DNA of 33,463 bases. Source: Pseudomonas spelaei (GTDB taxonomy: Bacteria > Pseudomonadota > Gammaproteobacteria > Pseudomonadales > Pseudomonadaceae). The first letter of the stretch is position 1, and each line of letters begins with the position of its first letter. Positions 7,715-15,744 of the stretch are shown here, piece after piece. The position numbers and the translations under genes are program-made. The notes beneath the pieces were generated by a model, which had not been told where the DNA came from, searched no databases, and saw only the letters and a list, made by a program, of their open reading frames with translations. The stretch covers positions 1 to 33,463 of the forward strand of contig NZ_WNNK01000042.1 in NCBI RefSeq assembly GCF_009724245.1. The letters are read 5' to 3'.

Positions 7715-9646
7715 ATGACCACAACAAGGTTGACCATGGCCCAGGCCCTGGTGAAGTTCCTCGATAACCAGTACATCGAAGTCGATGGCGTGCAGAGCAA
7801 GTTCGTCGCCGGGATCTTCACGATCTTCGGCCACGGTAACGTACTGGGCCTGGGCCAGGCCCTGGAGCAGGACAGCGGTGACCTGGTGGTGCATCAGGGG
7901 CGCAACGAGCAAGGCATGGCCCATGCTGCGATTGGGTTTGCCAAGCAGCACCTGCGCCGCAAGATTTACGCCTGTAGCTCTTCGGTGGGGCCTGGTGCGG
8001 CCAATATGCTGACGGCTGCTGCCACCGCGACGGCCAACCGCATTCCGCTGTTGCTGTTACCTGGCGATGTGTACGCCAGCCGTCAGCCCGACCCGGTGCT
8101 GCAACAGATCGAGCAGTTCCACGACCTGAGCATCAGCACCAACGATGCCTTTCGTGCGGTCAGCAAATACTGGGACCGCATCAACCGCCCCGAGCAATTG
8201 ATGAGCGCGGCGATCCATGCGATGCGCGTGCTCACCGATCCGGCGGAAACCGGCGCGGTGACCCTGGCCTTGCCGCAGGATGTGCAGGGTGAAGCCTGGG
8301 ACTATCCGGACTATTTCCTGCAAAAACGCGTACACCGTATCGACCGTCGCCCGGCCACCGAGGCCATGCTGGGTGATGCCGTGGCCGCTTTCAAAGGCAA
8401 GCGCAAGCCGCTGATCATCTGCGGCGGTGGGGTCAAGTACTCCGGCGCCAATGCCGCGCTGCAAGCGTTTGCCGAACGTTTTGATATTCCCTTCGCCGAG
8501 ACCCAGGCGGGCAAGAGCGCGGTGGTGTCCAGCCATCCGCTGAACCTGGGCGGGATCGGCGAAACCGGCTGCCTGGCGGCGAACCTGTTGGCGCCAGAGG
8601 CCGATTTGATTATCGGCATCGGCACCCGCTATACCGACTTCACCACTTCATCGAAGTCATTGTTCAAGCACCCCGAGGTGCAGTTTCTCAACCTCAATAT
8701 CAGCCCGTGCGATGCACTGAAACTCGATGGCGTGCAGTTGCTGGCGGATGCCAAGGTGGGCCTGGAGGCGTTGTACGATGCCTTGGGTGACTACCGCTCC
8801 AGCTGGGGCGAGCAGCCACGGGATGCCAAGGCGCAGCTGGACAGCGAAGTCGACCGCATCTACCAGGCCGAATACCAGAGCGAAAACTTCATCCCGGAAA
8901 TCAACGACCACATGGACCCGGCCGTCCTGCGTGAGTTTATCGAGCTGACCGGCTCCTGCCTGACCCAAAGCCGGGTGCTGGGCGTGCTCAACGAAACCCT
9001 GGCTGACGACGCAATCATCGTCGCCGCCGCCGGCAGCCTGCCCGGTGACTTGCAACGTAGCTGGCGCAGCAAGGGCGTCAACACCTACCACGTCGAATAC
9101 GGCTATTCGTGCATGGGCTATGAGGTGAACGCCGCCCTGGGCGTGAAGCTGGCCGAGCCTGAGCGTGAGGTCTACGCGTTGGTGGGTGACGGCTCCTACA
9201 TGATGCTGCACTCGGAACTGGCGACCTCGATCCAGGAGCGCCGCAAAATCAATGTGGTGTTGCTGGACAACATGACCTTCGGCTGCATCAACAACCTGCA
9301 GATGGAACACGGCATGGACAGCTTCGGCACCGAGTTCCGCTTCCGCAATCCTGAAAGCGGCAAGCTCGACGGTGGTTTTGTGCCGGTGGATTTCGCCATG
9401 AGTGCGGCGGCGTATGGCTGCAAGACCTACAAGGTCAACACCGTGGAGCAACTGCGTGCGGCGCTGGCGGATGCACGCACGCAAACAGTGTCGACGCTGA
9501 TTGATATCAAGGTTCTGCCAAAGACCATGATCCATAAATACCTGTCCTGGTGGCGGGTGGGTGTGGCGCAGGTGTCCACCAGCGAACGCACCGATGCGGT
9601 GGCCAAACAACTCAATGAACGCTTGGCCAAGGCCCGGCAGTACTAA
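7715..9646 (+). CDS. iolD: 3D-(3,5/4)-trihydroxycyclohexane-1,2-dione hydrolase IolD
   Basis: A 643-residue thiamine-diphosphate-dependent enzyme of the acetolactate-synthase superfamily, normal length for IolD. It opens the cyclohexanedione ring to 5-deoxy-D-glucuronate, the only C-C ring cleavage of the pathway. Three domains are visible: an N-terminal PYR domain with a catalytic-Glu region (HQGRNEQGMAHAA), a central domain (about 215-360), and a C-terminal PP domain with the ThDP/Mg motif starting GDGS at residues 491-494 and continuing to DNMTFGCINN. AAGGTG precedes the start. REPIN B separates it from iolI, and iolG follows after 19 nt. Confidence 0.96.
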   Translation: MTTTRLTMAQALVKFLDNQYIEVDGVQSKFVAGIFTIFGHGNVLGLGQALEQDSGDLVVHQGRNEQGMAHAAIGFAKQHLRRKIYACSSSVGPGAANMLTAAATATANRIPLLLLPGDVYASRQPDPVLQQIEQFHDLSISTNDAFRAVSKYWDRINRPEQLMSAAIHAMRVLTDPAETGAVTLALPQDVQGEAWDYPDYFLQKRVHRIDRRPATEAMLGDAVAAFKGKRKPLIICGGGVKYSGANAALQAFAERFDIPFAETQAGKSAVVSSHPLNLGGIGETGCLAANLLAPEADLIIGIGTRYTDFTTSSKSLFKHPEVQFLNLNISPCDALKLDGVQLLADAKVGLEALYDALGDYRSSWGEQPRDAKAQLDSEVDRIYQAEYQSENFIPEINDHMDPAVLREFIELTGSCLTQSRVLGVLNETLADDAIIVAAAGSLPGDLQRSWRSKGVNTYHVEYGYSCMGYEVNAALGVKLAEPEREVYALVGDGSYMMLHSELATSIQERRKINVVLLDNMTFGCINNLQMEHGMDSFGTEFRFRNPESGKLDGGFVPVDFAMSAAAYGCKTYKVNTVEQLRAALADARTQTVSTLIDIKVLPKTMIHKYLSWWRVGVAQVSTSERTDAVAKQLNERLAKARQY

Positions 9647-9665
9647 TAACAAGAGGAGTGTTTTT

Positions 9666-10676
9666 ATGTCGTTGAAGCTGGGTGTTATCGGTACTGGCGC
9701 CATCGGCCAGGATCACATTCGTCGTTGCAGCCAGACGCTGCTCAACAGCCAGGTCGTCGCGGTGACGGACATCAATCTTGAGCAGGCCGCCAAGGTCGTC
9801 GCGGATTTGAAGCTCACTGCCGAGGTTTATCCCGACGGCCATGCGCTGATTGCCTCGCCACAAGTGGAAGCGATCCTGGTCACCTCCTGGGGCCCGAGCC
9901 ATGAAGAATTCGTGCTGGCCGCCATTGCTGCCGGCAAACCGGTGTTCTGCGAAAAACCCCTGGCGGTCACCGCAGAAGGCTGCCGCAAGATCGTCGAGGC
10001 TGAAGTCGCCCACGGCAAGCGTCTGGTGCAGGTGGGTTTCATGCGTCCTTATGACGAAGGCTATCGCGCCTTGAAGGCAGTGATCGACAGCGGCCAGATC
10101 GGTGAACCACTGATGCTGCACTGCGCGCACCGCAACCCGACCGTGGGTGAGAACTACAAGACCGACATGGCGATCACCGACACGCTGATTCACGAGCTGG
10201 ATGTGTTGCGCTGGTTGTTGGCCGATGACTATGTGTCGGTGCAAGTGGTGTTCCCGCGTAAATCCAGCAAGGCCTTGGCGCATTTGCGAGACCCGCAGAT
10301 CGTGCTGTTGGAGACCGCCAAGGGCACACGCATTGATGTGGAAGTGTTTGTGAACTGCCAATACGGCTACGACATCCAGTGCGAAGTGGTGGGGGAGACC
10401 GGCATTGCGAAGCTGCCGGAACCGTCCCAGGTGCAGATGCGCAGCGGCGCCAAGTTGTCCAACGCGATTCTGATGGATTGGAAGGACCGGTTTATCGCGG
10501 CCTATGACGTTGAGTTGCAAGCGTTCATCGACGGTGTGCGCGCCGGGCAGGTGGGCGGGCCTTCGGCGTGGGACGGGTTTGCGGCGGCGGTGGCGGCGGA
10601 TGCGTGTATCGAGGCGCAGAACAGTGGGCAGATCGTCAAAGTCGGCCTGCCGGATCGTCCACGGTTCTACGGTTAA
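9666..10676 (+). CDS. iolG: Inositol 2-dehydrogenase IolG
   Basis: A 336-residue Gfo/Idh/MocA oxidoreductase. It oxidises myo-inositol to 2-keto-myo-inositol with NAD, the entry step of the pathway. The Rossmann motif GTGAIG is at the N-terminus. The catalytic residues of the family are present at the expected spacing: Lys97 in EKPLA, and Asp172 and His176 in DTLIHELD. The start at 9666 follows AAGAGGAG; the longer open frame overlaps iolD and is not credible. Substrate range may include D-chiro-inositol or other sugars, as in characterised homologues. Confidence 0.95.
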   Translation: MSLKLGVIGTGAIGQDHIRRCSQTLLNSQVVAVTDINLEQAAKVVADLKLTAEVYPDGHALIASPQVEAILVTSWGPSHEEFVLAAIAAGKPVFCEKPLAVTAEGCRKIVEAEVAHGKRLVQVGFMRPYDEGYRALKAVIDSGQIGEPLMLHCAHRNPTVGENYKTDMAITDTLIHELDVLRWLLADDYVSVQVVFPRKSSKALAHLRDPQIVLLETAKGTRIDVEVFVNCQYGYDIQCEVVGETGIAKLPEPSQVQMRSGAKLSNAILMDWKDRFIAAYDVELQAFIDGVRAGQVGGPSAWDGFAAAVAADACIEAQNSGQIVKVGLPDRPRFYG

Positions 10677-10705
10677 CCACCTATTCCATTGGAGGAACCC
10701 GGTCA

Positions 10706-10797
10706 GTGTGGGAGCTGGCTTGCCTGCGATGACGGCGGCAGATTCAACATGACTGTCGCCTGATACACCGCTATCGCAGGCAAGCCAGCTCCCACAG
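10706..10797. repeat. REPIN-type palindromic element C
   Basis: Inverted pair TGTGGGAGCTGGCTTGCCTG ... and its exact complement ending AGCTCCCACA, filling the gap between iolG and the IolH-like gene. The right half matches element B almost base for base, pointing to recent duplication or conversion. Confidence 0.9.
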
Positions 10798-10836
10798 TTG
10801 ATCGGGTTTCACCCCCTGATTCGGGAGATCTCTAGC

Positions 10837-11697
10837 ATGCGCATCGCCCTGGACCCCTACATGTACCGCCACCTGCCCCTGGGCCAGATGGTCGACAAGG
10901 TTGCCGAGCTCGGCTACCAGCACATCGAACTGTCCCCCCGGGAAGACTTCCTGCCGTTCTACAAGGCACCACGTGTCGACCGGGCGCGGATCAAGGCATT
11001 TCGCAAAGCCTTGAGCGACACCGGCGTGCAACTCTCATCCTTGCTGCCCATGTACCACTGGGCCGCCGCCGATGAAGGCCTGCGGGTCGCCGCTGTACGC
11101 AACTGGAAGCGCGCGATTCAGATCGCCGTGGAAATGGACTGCGAGCGGGTCAACACCGAGTTCACCGGCCAATCGGATAACCCGTTGGTCTGCGAAAACC
11201 AGTTCATGCGCTCCATGGACGAGTTGATGCCGGAGTTCGAACGCGAAGGCATCAAACTGGATATCCAGGCGCATCCCTACGACTTCTGCGAACGCAACAA
11301 CGAATCGGTGGACATCATTCGCGGCCTGGATCGCGACTGGATCAACTACCTCTACGCCGCGCCCCACACCTTCTTCTATGACGACGGCAAGGGTGACATC
11401 GCCTCGATGCTCAAGTACGCCGGCAGCAAGCTGAGCCACCTGATCATCGCTGATACCTACAACCACAAGGCCTCTTCCGGGTTGCGCTACATTGTCAATC
11501 CGCCGGGCGTCACCGCCACCGTGCATCAGCACCTGGACATCGGTCAGGGCGAAGTGGACTGGGAGGCGTTTTTCAGCACGTTGCGGGAGATCAAGTTCGA
11601 CGGCATTGCCACGGTCTCGGTGTTTGCCTGGGAAGACCGGCCGGATGAATCCAACCGGATGATGCTGGAGCGAGTGACCCGTGAACTCTGCCAATAA
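10837..11697 (+). CDS. Sugar phosphate isomerase/epimerase, IolH-like TIM barrel protein
   Basis: A 286-residue xylose-isomerase-like TIM barrel. The N-terminus (MRIALDPYMYRHLPL, then AELGYQHIELSPREDF) resembles IolH of Bacillus-type iol operons in sequence style and length. Candidate metal/substrate motifs are QAHPYDF, the IADTYNH region and the HQHLDIGQGEVDW segment. IolH has no firmly established reaction; sugar-ring isomerisation or epimerisation is the family expectation. The start is the first ATG after GGGAG. The next dehydrogenase gene follows after only 12 nt, so the pair may act together on an inositol isomer or derivative. Confidence 0.8.
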   Translation: MRIALDPYMYRHLPLGQMVDKVAELGYQHIELSPREDFLPFYKAPRVDRARIKAFRKALSDTGVQLSSLLPMYHWAAADEGLRVAAVRNWKRAIQIAVEMDCERVNTEFTGQSDNPLVCENQFMRSMDELMPEFEREGIKLDIQAHPYDFCERNNESVDIIRGLDRDWINYLYAAPHTFFYDDGKGDIASMLKYAGSKLSHLIIADTYNHKASSGLRYIVNPPGVTATVHQHLDIGQGEVDWEAFFSTLREIKFDGIATVSVFAWEDRPDESNRMMLERVTRELCQ

Positions 11698-11709
11698 AGG
11701 AATCGACTC

Positions 11710-12762
11710 ATGCGAATCGGACTGGTTGGATACGGCCACGGTGGCCGTTTTTTTCATGCACCGCTGATTGCCAGCCTGCCGGGGGCGACGTTTGTCGGGG
11801 TGGTGACTCGCTCGCCGGAGCGACGCCTACTGCTGGCCACCGAACACCCCGGGGTTAAGGCATTCGATAGCATCGGGCAGATTGTTGAGGCCGGTATTGA
11901 TGCCTTGGTGATTTCCACCACCCTGGAAGGCCGTCCCGCGTTGGTGCTGGAAGCCATCGAGCACGGTGTGGCGGTGGTCAGCGATAAACCCTTTGCCAGT
12001 GATGCCGCCGAAGCGTTCGAGATGATTGCTGCCGCCGAGCGCCAGGGCGTGTTGCTCAGCGTCTATCAGAACCGGCGCTGGGACTCGGACTTCCTGACCC
12101 TGCGCAAGCTGATCGACAGCGGTGCCCTGGGCACCATCACTCGTTTTGAATCCCGGGTGGAACGCTACAGCCCGAAATCCGTGGGCAATGCCAGCGGCGG
12201 CGGGTTCCTCAGGGACCTCGGCAGCCACCTGGTGGATCAGGCGCTGCAACTGTTCGGCCCGGTGGATCGGGTCTTTGCGCAACTGCATTACACCGCCGAA
12301 CACCCGGACGTCGACCACGGCTTTTTTGTCTCTCTGACCCACACCAACGGGGTGATCTCCCATCTGTGGGGCAGTGCCCTGCAAAACAGCCAAGCCCCGC
12401 GGTTTCGGGTCAATGGCAGCCAGGGGTGTTACACGGTCGAGGGCCTGGACGGCCAGGAAGACGCGCTGATGGCAGGCCTGACCCCGAAAACCGAGGGTGA
12501 GCACTGGGGCGCGGAAGAGCATCGGCGCTGGGGCTGGTTCGAACAAGGTCCGGAGCGTGAACGGGTACCCTCGGAAAAAGGTCGCTGGAACCAGTTCTAC
12601 CAACAACTGCAGACGGCTGTGCACGGTGAGGGACCGTTGCCGGTGAACGCCCGTGATGCCCTGGCAACCACCCGGGTGCTGGATGCCGCACGGCTGAGTT
12701 CCAAGCGTCAGCAAGTGGTGGAAATGGCCGCGATTGAAGTCTACACAGCGAAAATAGAATAA
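11710..12762 (+). CDS. Gfo/Idh/MocA family oxidoreductase (second dehydrogenase of the iol operon)
   Basis: A 350-residue NAD(P)-dependent oxidoreductase. The N-terminal Rossmann motif is GYGHGGRFFHAPLI, and the usual EKP motif is here SDKPFA (about residues 95-100). The active-site region is GGGFLRDLGSHLVDQAL, with the Asp/His pair. It is clearly distinct from IolG and resembles the YdgJ/scyllo-inositol dehydrogenase-type branch in the FFHAPLI opening. In this locus it may oxidise scyllo-inositol or another isomer. AAGGA precedes the ATG. Family certain; substrate inferred. Confidence 0.87.
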   Translation: MRIGLVGYGHGGRFFHAPLIASLPGATFVGVVTRSPERRLLLATEHPGVKAFDSIGQIVEAGIDALVISTTLEGRPALVLEAIEHGVAVVSDKPFASDAAEAFEMIAAAERQGVLLSVYQNRRWDSDFLTLRKLIDSGALGTITRFESRVERYSPKSVGNASGGGFLRDLGSHLVDQALQLFGPVDRVFAQLHYTAEHPDVDHGFFVSLTHTNGVISHLWGSALQNSQAPRFRVNGSQGCYTVEGLDGQEDALMAGLTPKTEGEHWGAEEHRRWGWFEQGPERERVPSEKGRWNQFYQQLQTAVHGEGPLPVNARDALATTRVLDAARLSSKRQQVVEMAAIEVYTAKIE

Positions 12763-12769
12763 AATTCTA
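12755..12769. promoter_or_regulatory. Small palindrome TAGAATAAAATTCTA overlapping a stop codon
   Basis: 6-bp perfect arms TAGAAT/ATTCTA around AAA. It overlaps the stop codon of the second dehydrogenase and lies 14 bp before the GGAA-N6-TTCC site. It shares ATAGAATAAA with the iolC promoter (1286-1295), so it may be a common promoter or regulator element. Confidence 0.35.
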
Positions 12770-13136
12770 AAATAGGTTGATATGGAAATTATTTTCCAAT
12801 AAAGTCATTTCCAGGTTGCCGAAAGTGCCGTCCCGATCTGCCATCAAGGCGATTCTGGCGGCTCAACAAAAACAAGATCAAAAACAACCAGGTACCGTCA
12901 GATGAAAATCTTCAACGCTGTACTGCGAATTTTACGCCCTGCCCATACGCCACGCGGTCTGCCCCGCGCCCGGCCGTTTTACTTCTCCTTCCTCAATGTG
13001 CTGTGCGTCGAAAACAAAGGCGCCCTGGTCTGCTGCATTCCAGGCGCACCGATTGTTCGACTGCCGACGTCGCAAGGCCCGCTCTGAGCAACGTAACGTC
13101 CAACAAAACCAACAAGAATGTGGAGACAGACCGTTC
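12763..13136 (+). promoter_or_regulatory. 374-bp leader of the inositol ABC importer
   Basis: Gene-free stretch. The first 50 bp are AT-rich and hold the second GGAA-N6-TTCC palindrome, pointing to a separate promoter for the importer. Further down is a stem GCGCC(C)TGG at 13020-13028 pairing with CCAGGCGC at 13040-13047, with an 11-nt loop, in the untranslated leader. A 61-codon frame (12902-13087) lies inside but has little to support it. The binding-protein ribosome site GGAG is at 13122-13125. Confidence 0.6.
12783..12798. promoter_or_regulatory. Candidate IolR operator 2 (TGGAAATTATTTTCCA)
   Basis: 16-bp palindrome with the same TGGAA-N6-TTCCA architecture as the site at 1258-1273, placed upstream of the ABC importer genes. 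It implies co-regulation of uptake and catabolism by IolR. Binding is inferred from the match between the two sites and the known RpiR/IolR motif. Confidence 0.65.
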
Positions 13137-14066
13137 ATGAAGACCCCGATCCGTTTTACCGCGCTGGCCCTGTCCATGATGCTGGCCAGTGGTTTTGCTG
13201 CGGCCGCCGATATCAAAGTGGGCGTGAGCATGTCCGCCTTCGATGACACCTTCCTGACCTACCTGCGCGAAGACATGGACAAGCAAGCCAAGTCCTATCC
13301 CAAGGGCGATGGCGTGCAGCTGCAGTTTGAAGACGCCCGCGCCGACGTGGTCAAACAACTGAGCCAGGTCGAGAACTTCATCAGCCAGAATGTCGACGCC
13401 ATCATCGTCAACCCGGTGGACACCGCTTCGACAGCTAACATCATCAAGGCCGCCACCGCTGCGAAAATCCCGCTGGTGTTCGTCAACCGTCGTCCTGACA
13501 GCCCGACACTGCCCGCGGGCGTCGCGGCGGTGGTTTCCAATGACGTCGAAGCCGGCAAACTGCAAATGCAGTACATCGCCGAAAAGCTCGGCGGCAAGGG
13601 CAACATTGTGATCCTGCTGGGTGACCTGGCGAACAACTCCACCACCAACCGCACCAAGGGTGTGAAGGAAGTCCTGGCCAAGTACCCGGGCATCAAGGTC
13701 GAGCAAGAGCAGACCGGTATCTGGCTGCGTGACAAGGGCATGACTCTGGTCAACGATTGGTTGACTCAGGGCCGCGACTTTCAGGCGGTGTTGTCGAACA
13801 ACGATGAGATGGCGATTGGCGCCGCCATGGCGCTGAAATCAGCAGGCAAGAAAGGCGTATTGATTGCGGGTGTCGATGGCACGCCGGACGGCCTGAACGC
13901 GATCTCCAAGGGTGACATGACCGTGTCGGCCTTCCAGGATGCCAAGGGCCAGGCGGACAATTCGGTGGAGACGGCGCGCAAGATGGCCAAGAACGAACCC
14001 ATCGAGCAGAACGTGGTGATCCCGTTCCAGCTGATCACCCCGGACAACGTCAAAGATTTCAAGTAG
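13137..14066 (+). CDS. Sugar ABC transporter periplasmic substrate-binding protein (probable inositol binding)
   Basis: A 309-residue class I (RbsB-like) periplasmic binding protein. The N-terminus MKTPIRFTALALSMMLASGF ending in AAA-AD is a classic signal peptide with cleavage near residue 22-24. The mature protein has the two-lobed sugar-binding pattern: VGVSMSAFDDTFLTYL, the VDAIIVNPVDT hinge-side motif, FVNRRPD and AGVDGTPDG. In the periplasm it would deliver the ligand to the ATPase and permease encoded next. Myo-inositol is the inferred ligand, from the catabolic neighbours and the shared operator; ribose or another sugar cannot be excluded from sequence alone. Confidence 0.9.
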   Translation: MKTPIRFTALALSMMLASGFAAAADIKVGVSMSAFDDTFLTYLREDMDKQAKSYPKGDGVQLQFEDARADVVKQLSQVENFISQNVDAIIVNPVDTASTANIIKAATAAKIPLVFVNRRPDSPTLPAGVAAVVSNDVEAGKLQMQYIAEKLGGKGNIVILLGDLANNSTTNRTKGVKEVLAKYPGIKVEQEQTGIWLRDKGMTLVNDWLTQGRDFQAVLSNNDEMAIGAAMALKSAGKKGVLIAGVDGTPDGLNAISKGDMTVSAFQDAKGQADNSVETARKMAKNEPIEQNVVIPFQLITPDNVKDFK

Positions 14067-14129
14067 CCCTTCATAACAACAATAAGCGGGCAGGGTGGCC
14101 ACGGTCGCCCTGCTGATGGAGTACTCGAT

Positions 14130-15683
14130 ATGCTCGCTCAAGCCACTGTCTCGCAGCCACCCGGCGTCCAGCCTGCGCTGCTGGAAGAACCCTACCTGCT
14201 GGAAATCGTCAACATCAGCAAAGGCTTTCCCGGCGTCGTGGCCCTGGCCGATGTGCAACTGCGGGTGCGCCCCGGTTCCGTGCTGGCGCTGATGGGTGAG
14301 AACGGTGCGGGCAAGTCGACGCTGATGAAAATCATCGCCGGCATCTACCAGCCGGACACCGGTGAAATCCGCCTGCGTGGCAAGCCGATTGTGTTTGAAA
14401 CGCCGCTGGCGGCGCAGAAGGCTGGGATCGCGATGATCCACCAGGAACTCAACCTGATGCCGCACATGAGCATCGCCGAGAACATCTGGATCGGCCGCGA
14501 GCAGCTCAATGGCCTGCACATGGTCAACCACCGGGAAATGCATCGCTGCACCGCGCAACTGCTGGAACGCCTGCGCATCAACCTCGATCCGGAGGAGCAG
14601 GTCGGCAACCTGAGTATCGCCGAGCGGCAGATGGTGGAGATCGCCAAGGCGGTGTCTTATGACTCCGACATCCTGATCATGGACGAACCCACTTCCGCGA
14701 TTACCGACAAGGAAGTGGCCCACCTGTTTTCGATCATTGCCGACCTGAAATCCCAGGGCAAAGGCATCATCTATATCACCCACAAAATGAATGAAGTGTT
14801 CGCCATCGCCGATGAAGTGGCGGTGTTTCGCGACGGTGCCTATATCGGCCTGCAACGGGCCGACAGCATGAACAGCGACAGCCTGATTTCGATGATGGTG
14901 GGCCGCGAACTGAGCCAGCTGTTCCCGGTGCGGGAAAAGCCCATCGGCGATTTGCTGTTGTCGGTGCGCGACTTGCGCCTCGATGGGGTGTTCCAGGGCG
15001 TGTCCTTTGACCTGCACGCCGGGGAGATTCTGGGGATCGCCGGGCTTATGGGGTCGGGCCGCACTAACGTCGCGGAAACCATTTTTGGCATCACCCCCAG
15101 CAGTGGCGGCGAGATCAAGCTCGATGGCCAGACGGTGCGTATCAGTGACCCGCACATGGCCATCGAAAAGGGCTTCGCGCTGTTGACCGAGGACCGCAAG
15201 CTCAGTGGCCTGTTCCCTTGCCTGTCGGTGCTGGAAAACATGGAGATGGCCGTGCTGCCGCACTATTCGGGCAACGGCTTTATCCAGCAGAAAGCCCTGC
15301 GGGTGCTGTGTGAAGACATGTGCAAGAAGCTGCGGGTGAAAACCCCGTCCCTTGAACAGTGCATCGACACACTGTCCGGCGGTAATCAGCAAAAGGCCTT
15401 GCTCGCCCGCTGGTTGATGACCAACCCGCGTCTGTTGATTCTGGATGAGCCGACCCGTGGCATCGACGTTGGCGCCAAGGCTGAGATTTACCGGTTGATT
15501 TCCTACCTGGCCAGCGAAGGCATGGCCGTGATCATGATTTCTTCGGAGCTGCCGGAAGTGCTGGGCATGAGCGACCGGGTAATGGTGATGCACGAAGGCG
15601 ACCTGATGGGCACCCTGGACCGCGCTGAGGCGACCCAGGAAAAAGTCATGCAACTGGCTTCCGGTATGACGGCGGTCCACTAA
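14130..15683 (+). CDS. Sugar ABC transporter ATP-binding protein (RbsA-type double NBD)
   Basis: A 517-residue protein with two fused nucleotide-binding domains. The first has a canonical Walker A GENGAGKST and Walker B ILIMDEPTS. The second has the degenerate P-loop GLMGSGRT typical of RbsA/MglA proteins, with signature LSGGNQQK and Walker B LLILDEPTRG. It energises import through the membrane permease downstream. GGAG lies 8 nt before the chosen ATG. It lies 63 nt after the binding-protein gene. Confidence 0.93.
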   Translation: MLAQATVSQPPGVQPALLEEPYLLEIVNISKGFPGVVALADVQLRVRPGSVLALMGENGAGKSTLMKIIAGIYQPDTGEIRLRGKPIVFETPLAAQKAGIAMIHQELNLMPHMSIAENIWIGREQLNGLHMVNHREMHRCTAQLLERLRINLDPEEQVGNLSIAERQMVEIAKAVSYDSDILIMDEPTSAITDKEVAHLFSIIADLKSQGKGIIYITHKMNEVFAIADEVAVFRDGAYIGLQRADSMNSDSLISMMVGRELSQLFPVREKPIGDLLLSVRDLRLDGVFQGVSFDLHAGEILGIAGLMGSGRTNVAETIFGITPSSGGEIKLDGQTVRISDPHMAIEKGFALLTEDRKLSGLFPCLSVLENMEMAVLPHYSGNGFIQQKALRVLCEDMCKKLRVKTPSLEQCIDTLSGGNQQKALLARWLMTNPRLLILDEPTRGIDVGAKAEIYRLISYLASEGMAVIMISSELPEVLGMSDRVMVMHEGDLMGTLDRAEATQEKVMQLASGMTAVH

Positions 15684-15744
15684 CGAATAGAAAGCACGGG
15701 CCTGAGACAGGGCCTGCGCCACGCGATAAAAAAGGTGAGTGGTT

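Noticed and set aside
12902..13087. 61-codon frame in the importer leader
   Set aside because: Weak ribosome site, no family, odd composition; kept only as a remark under the leader.
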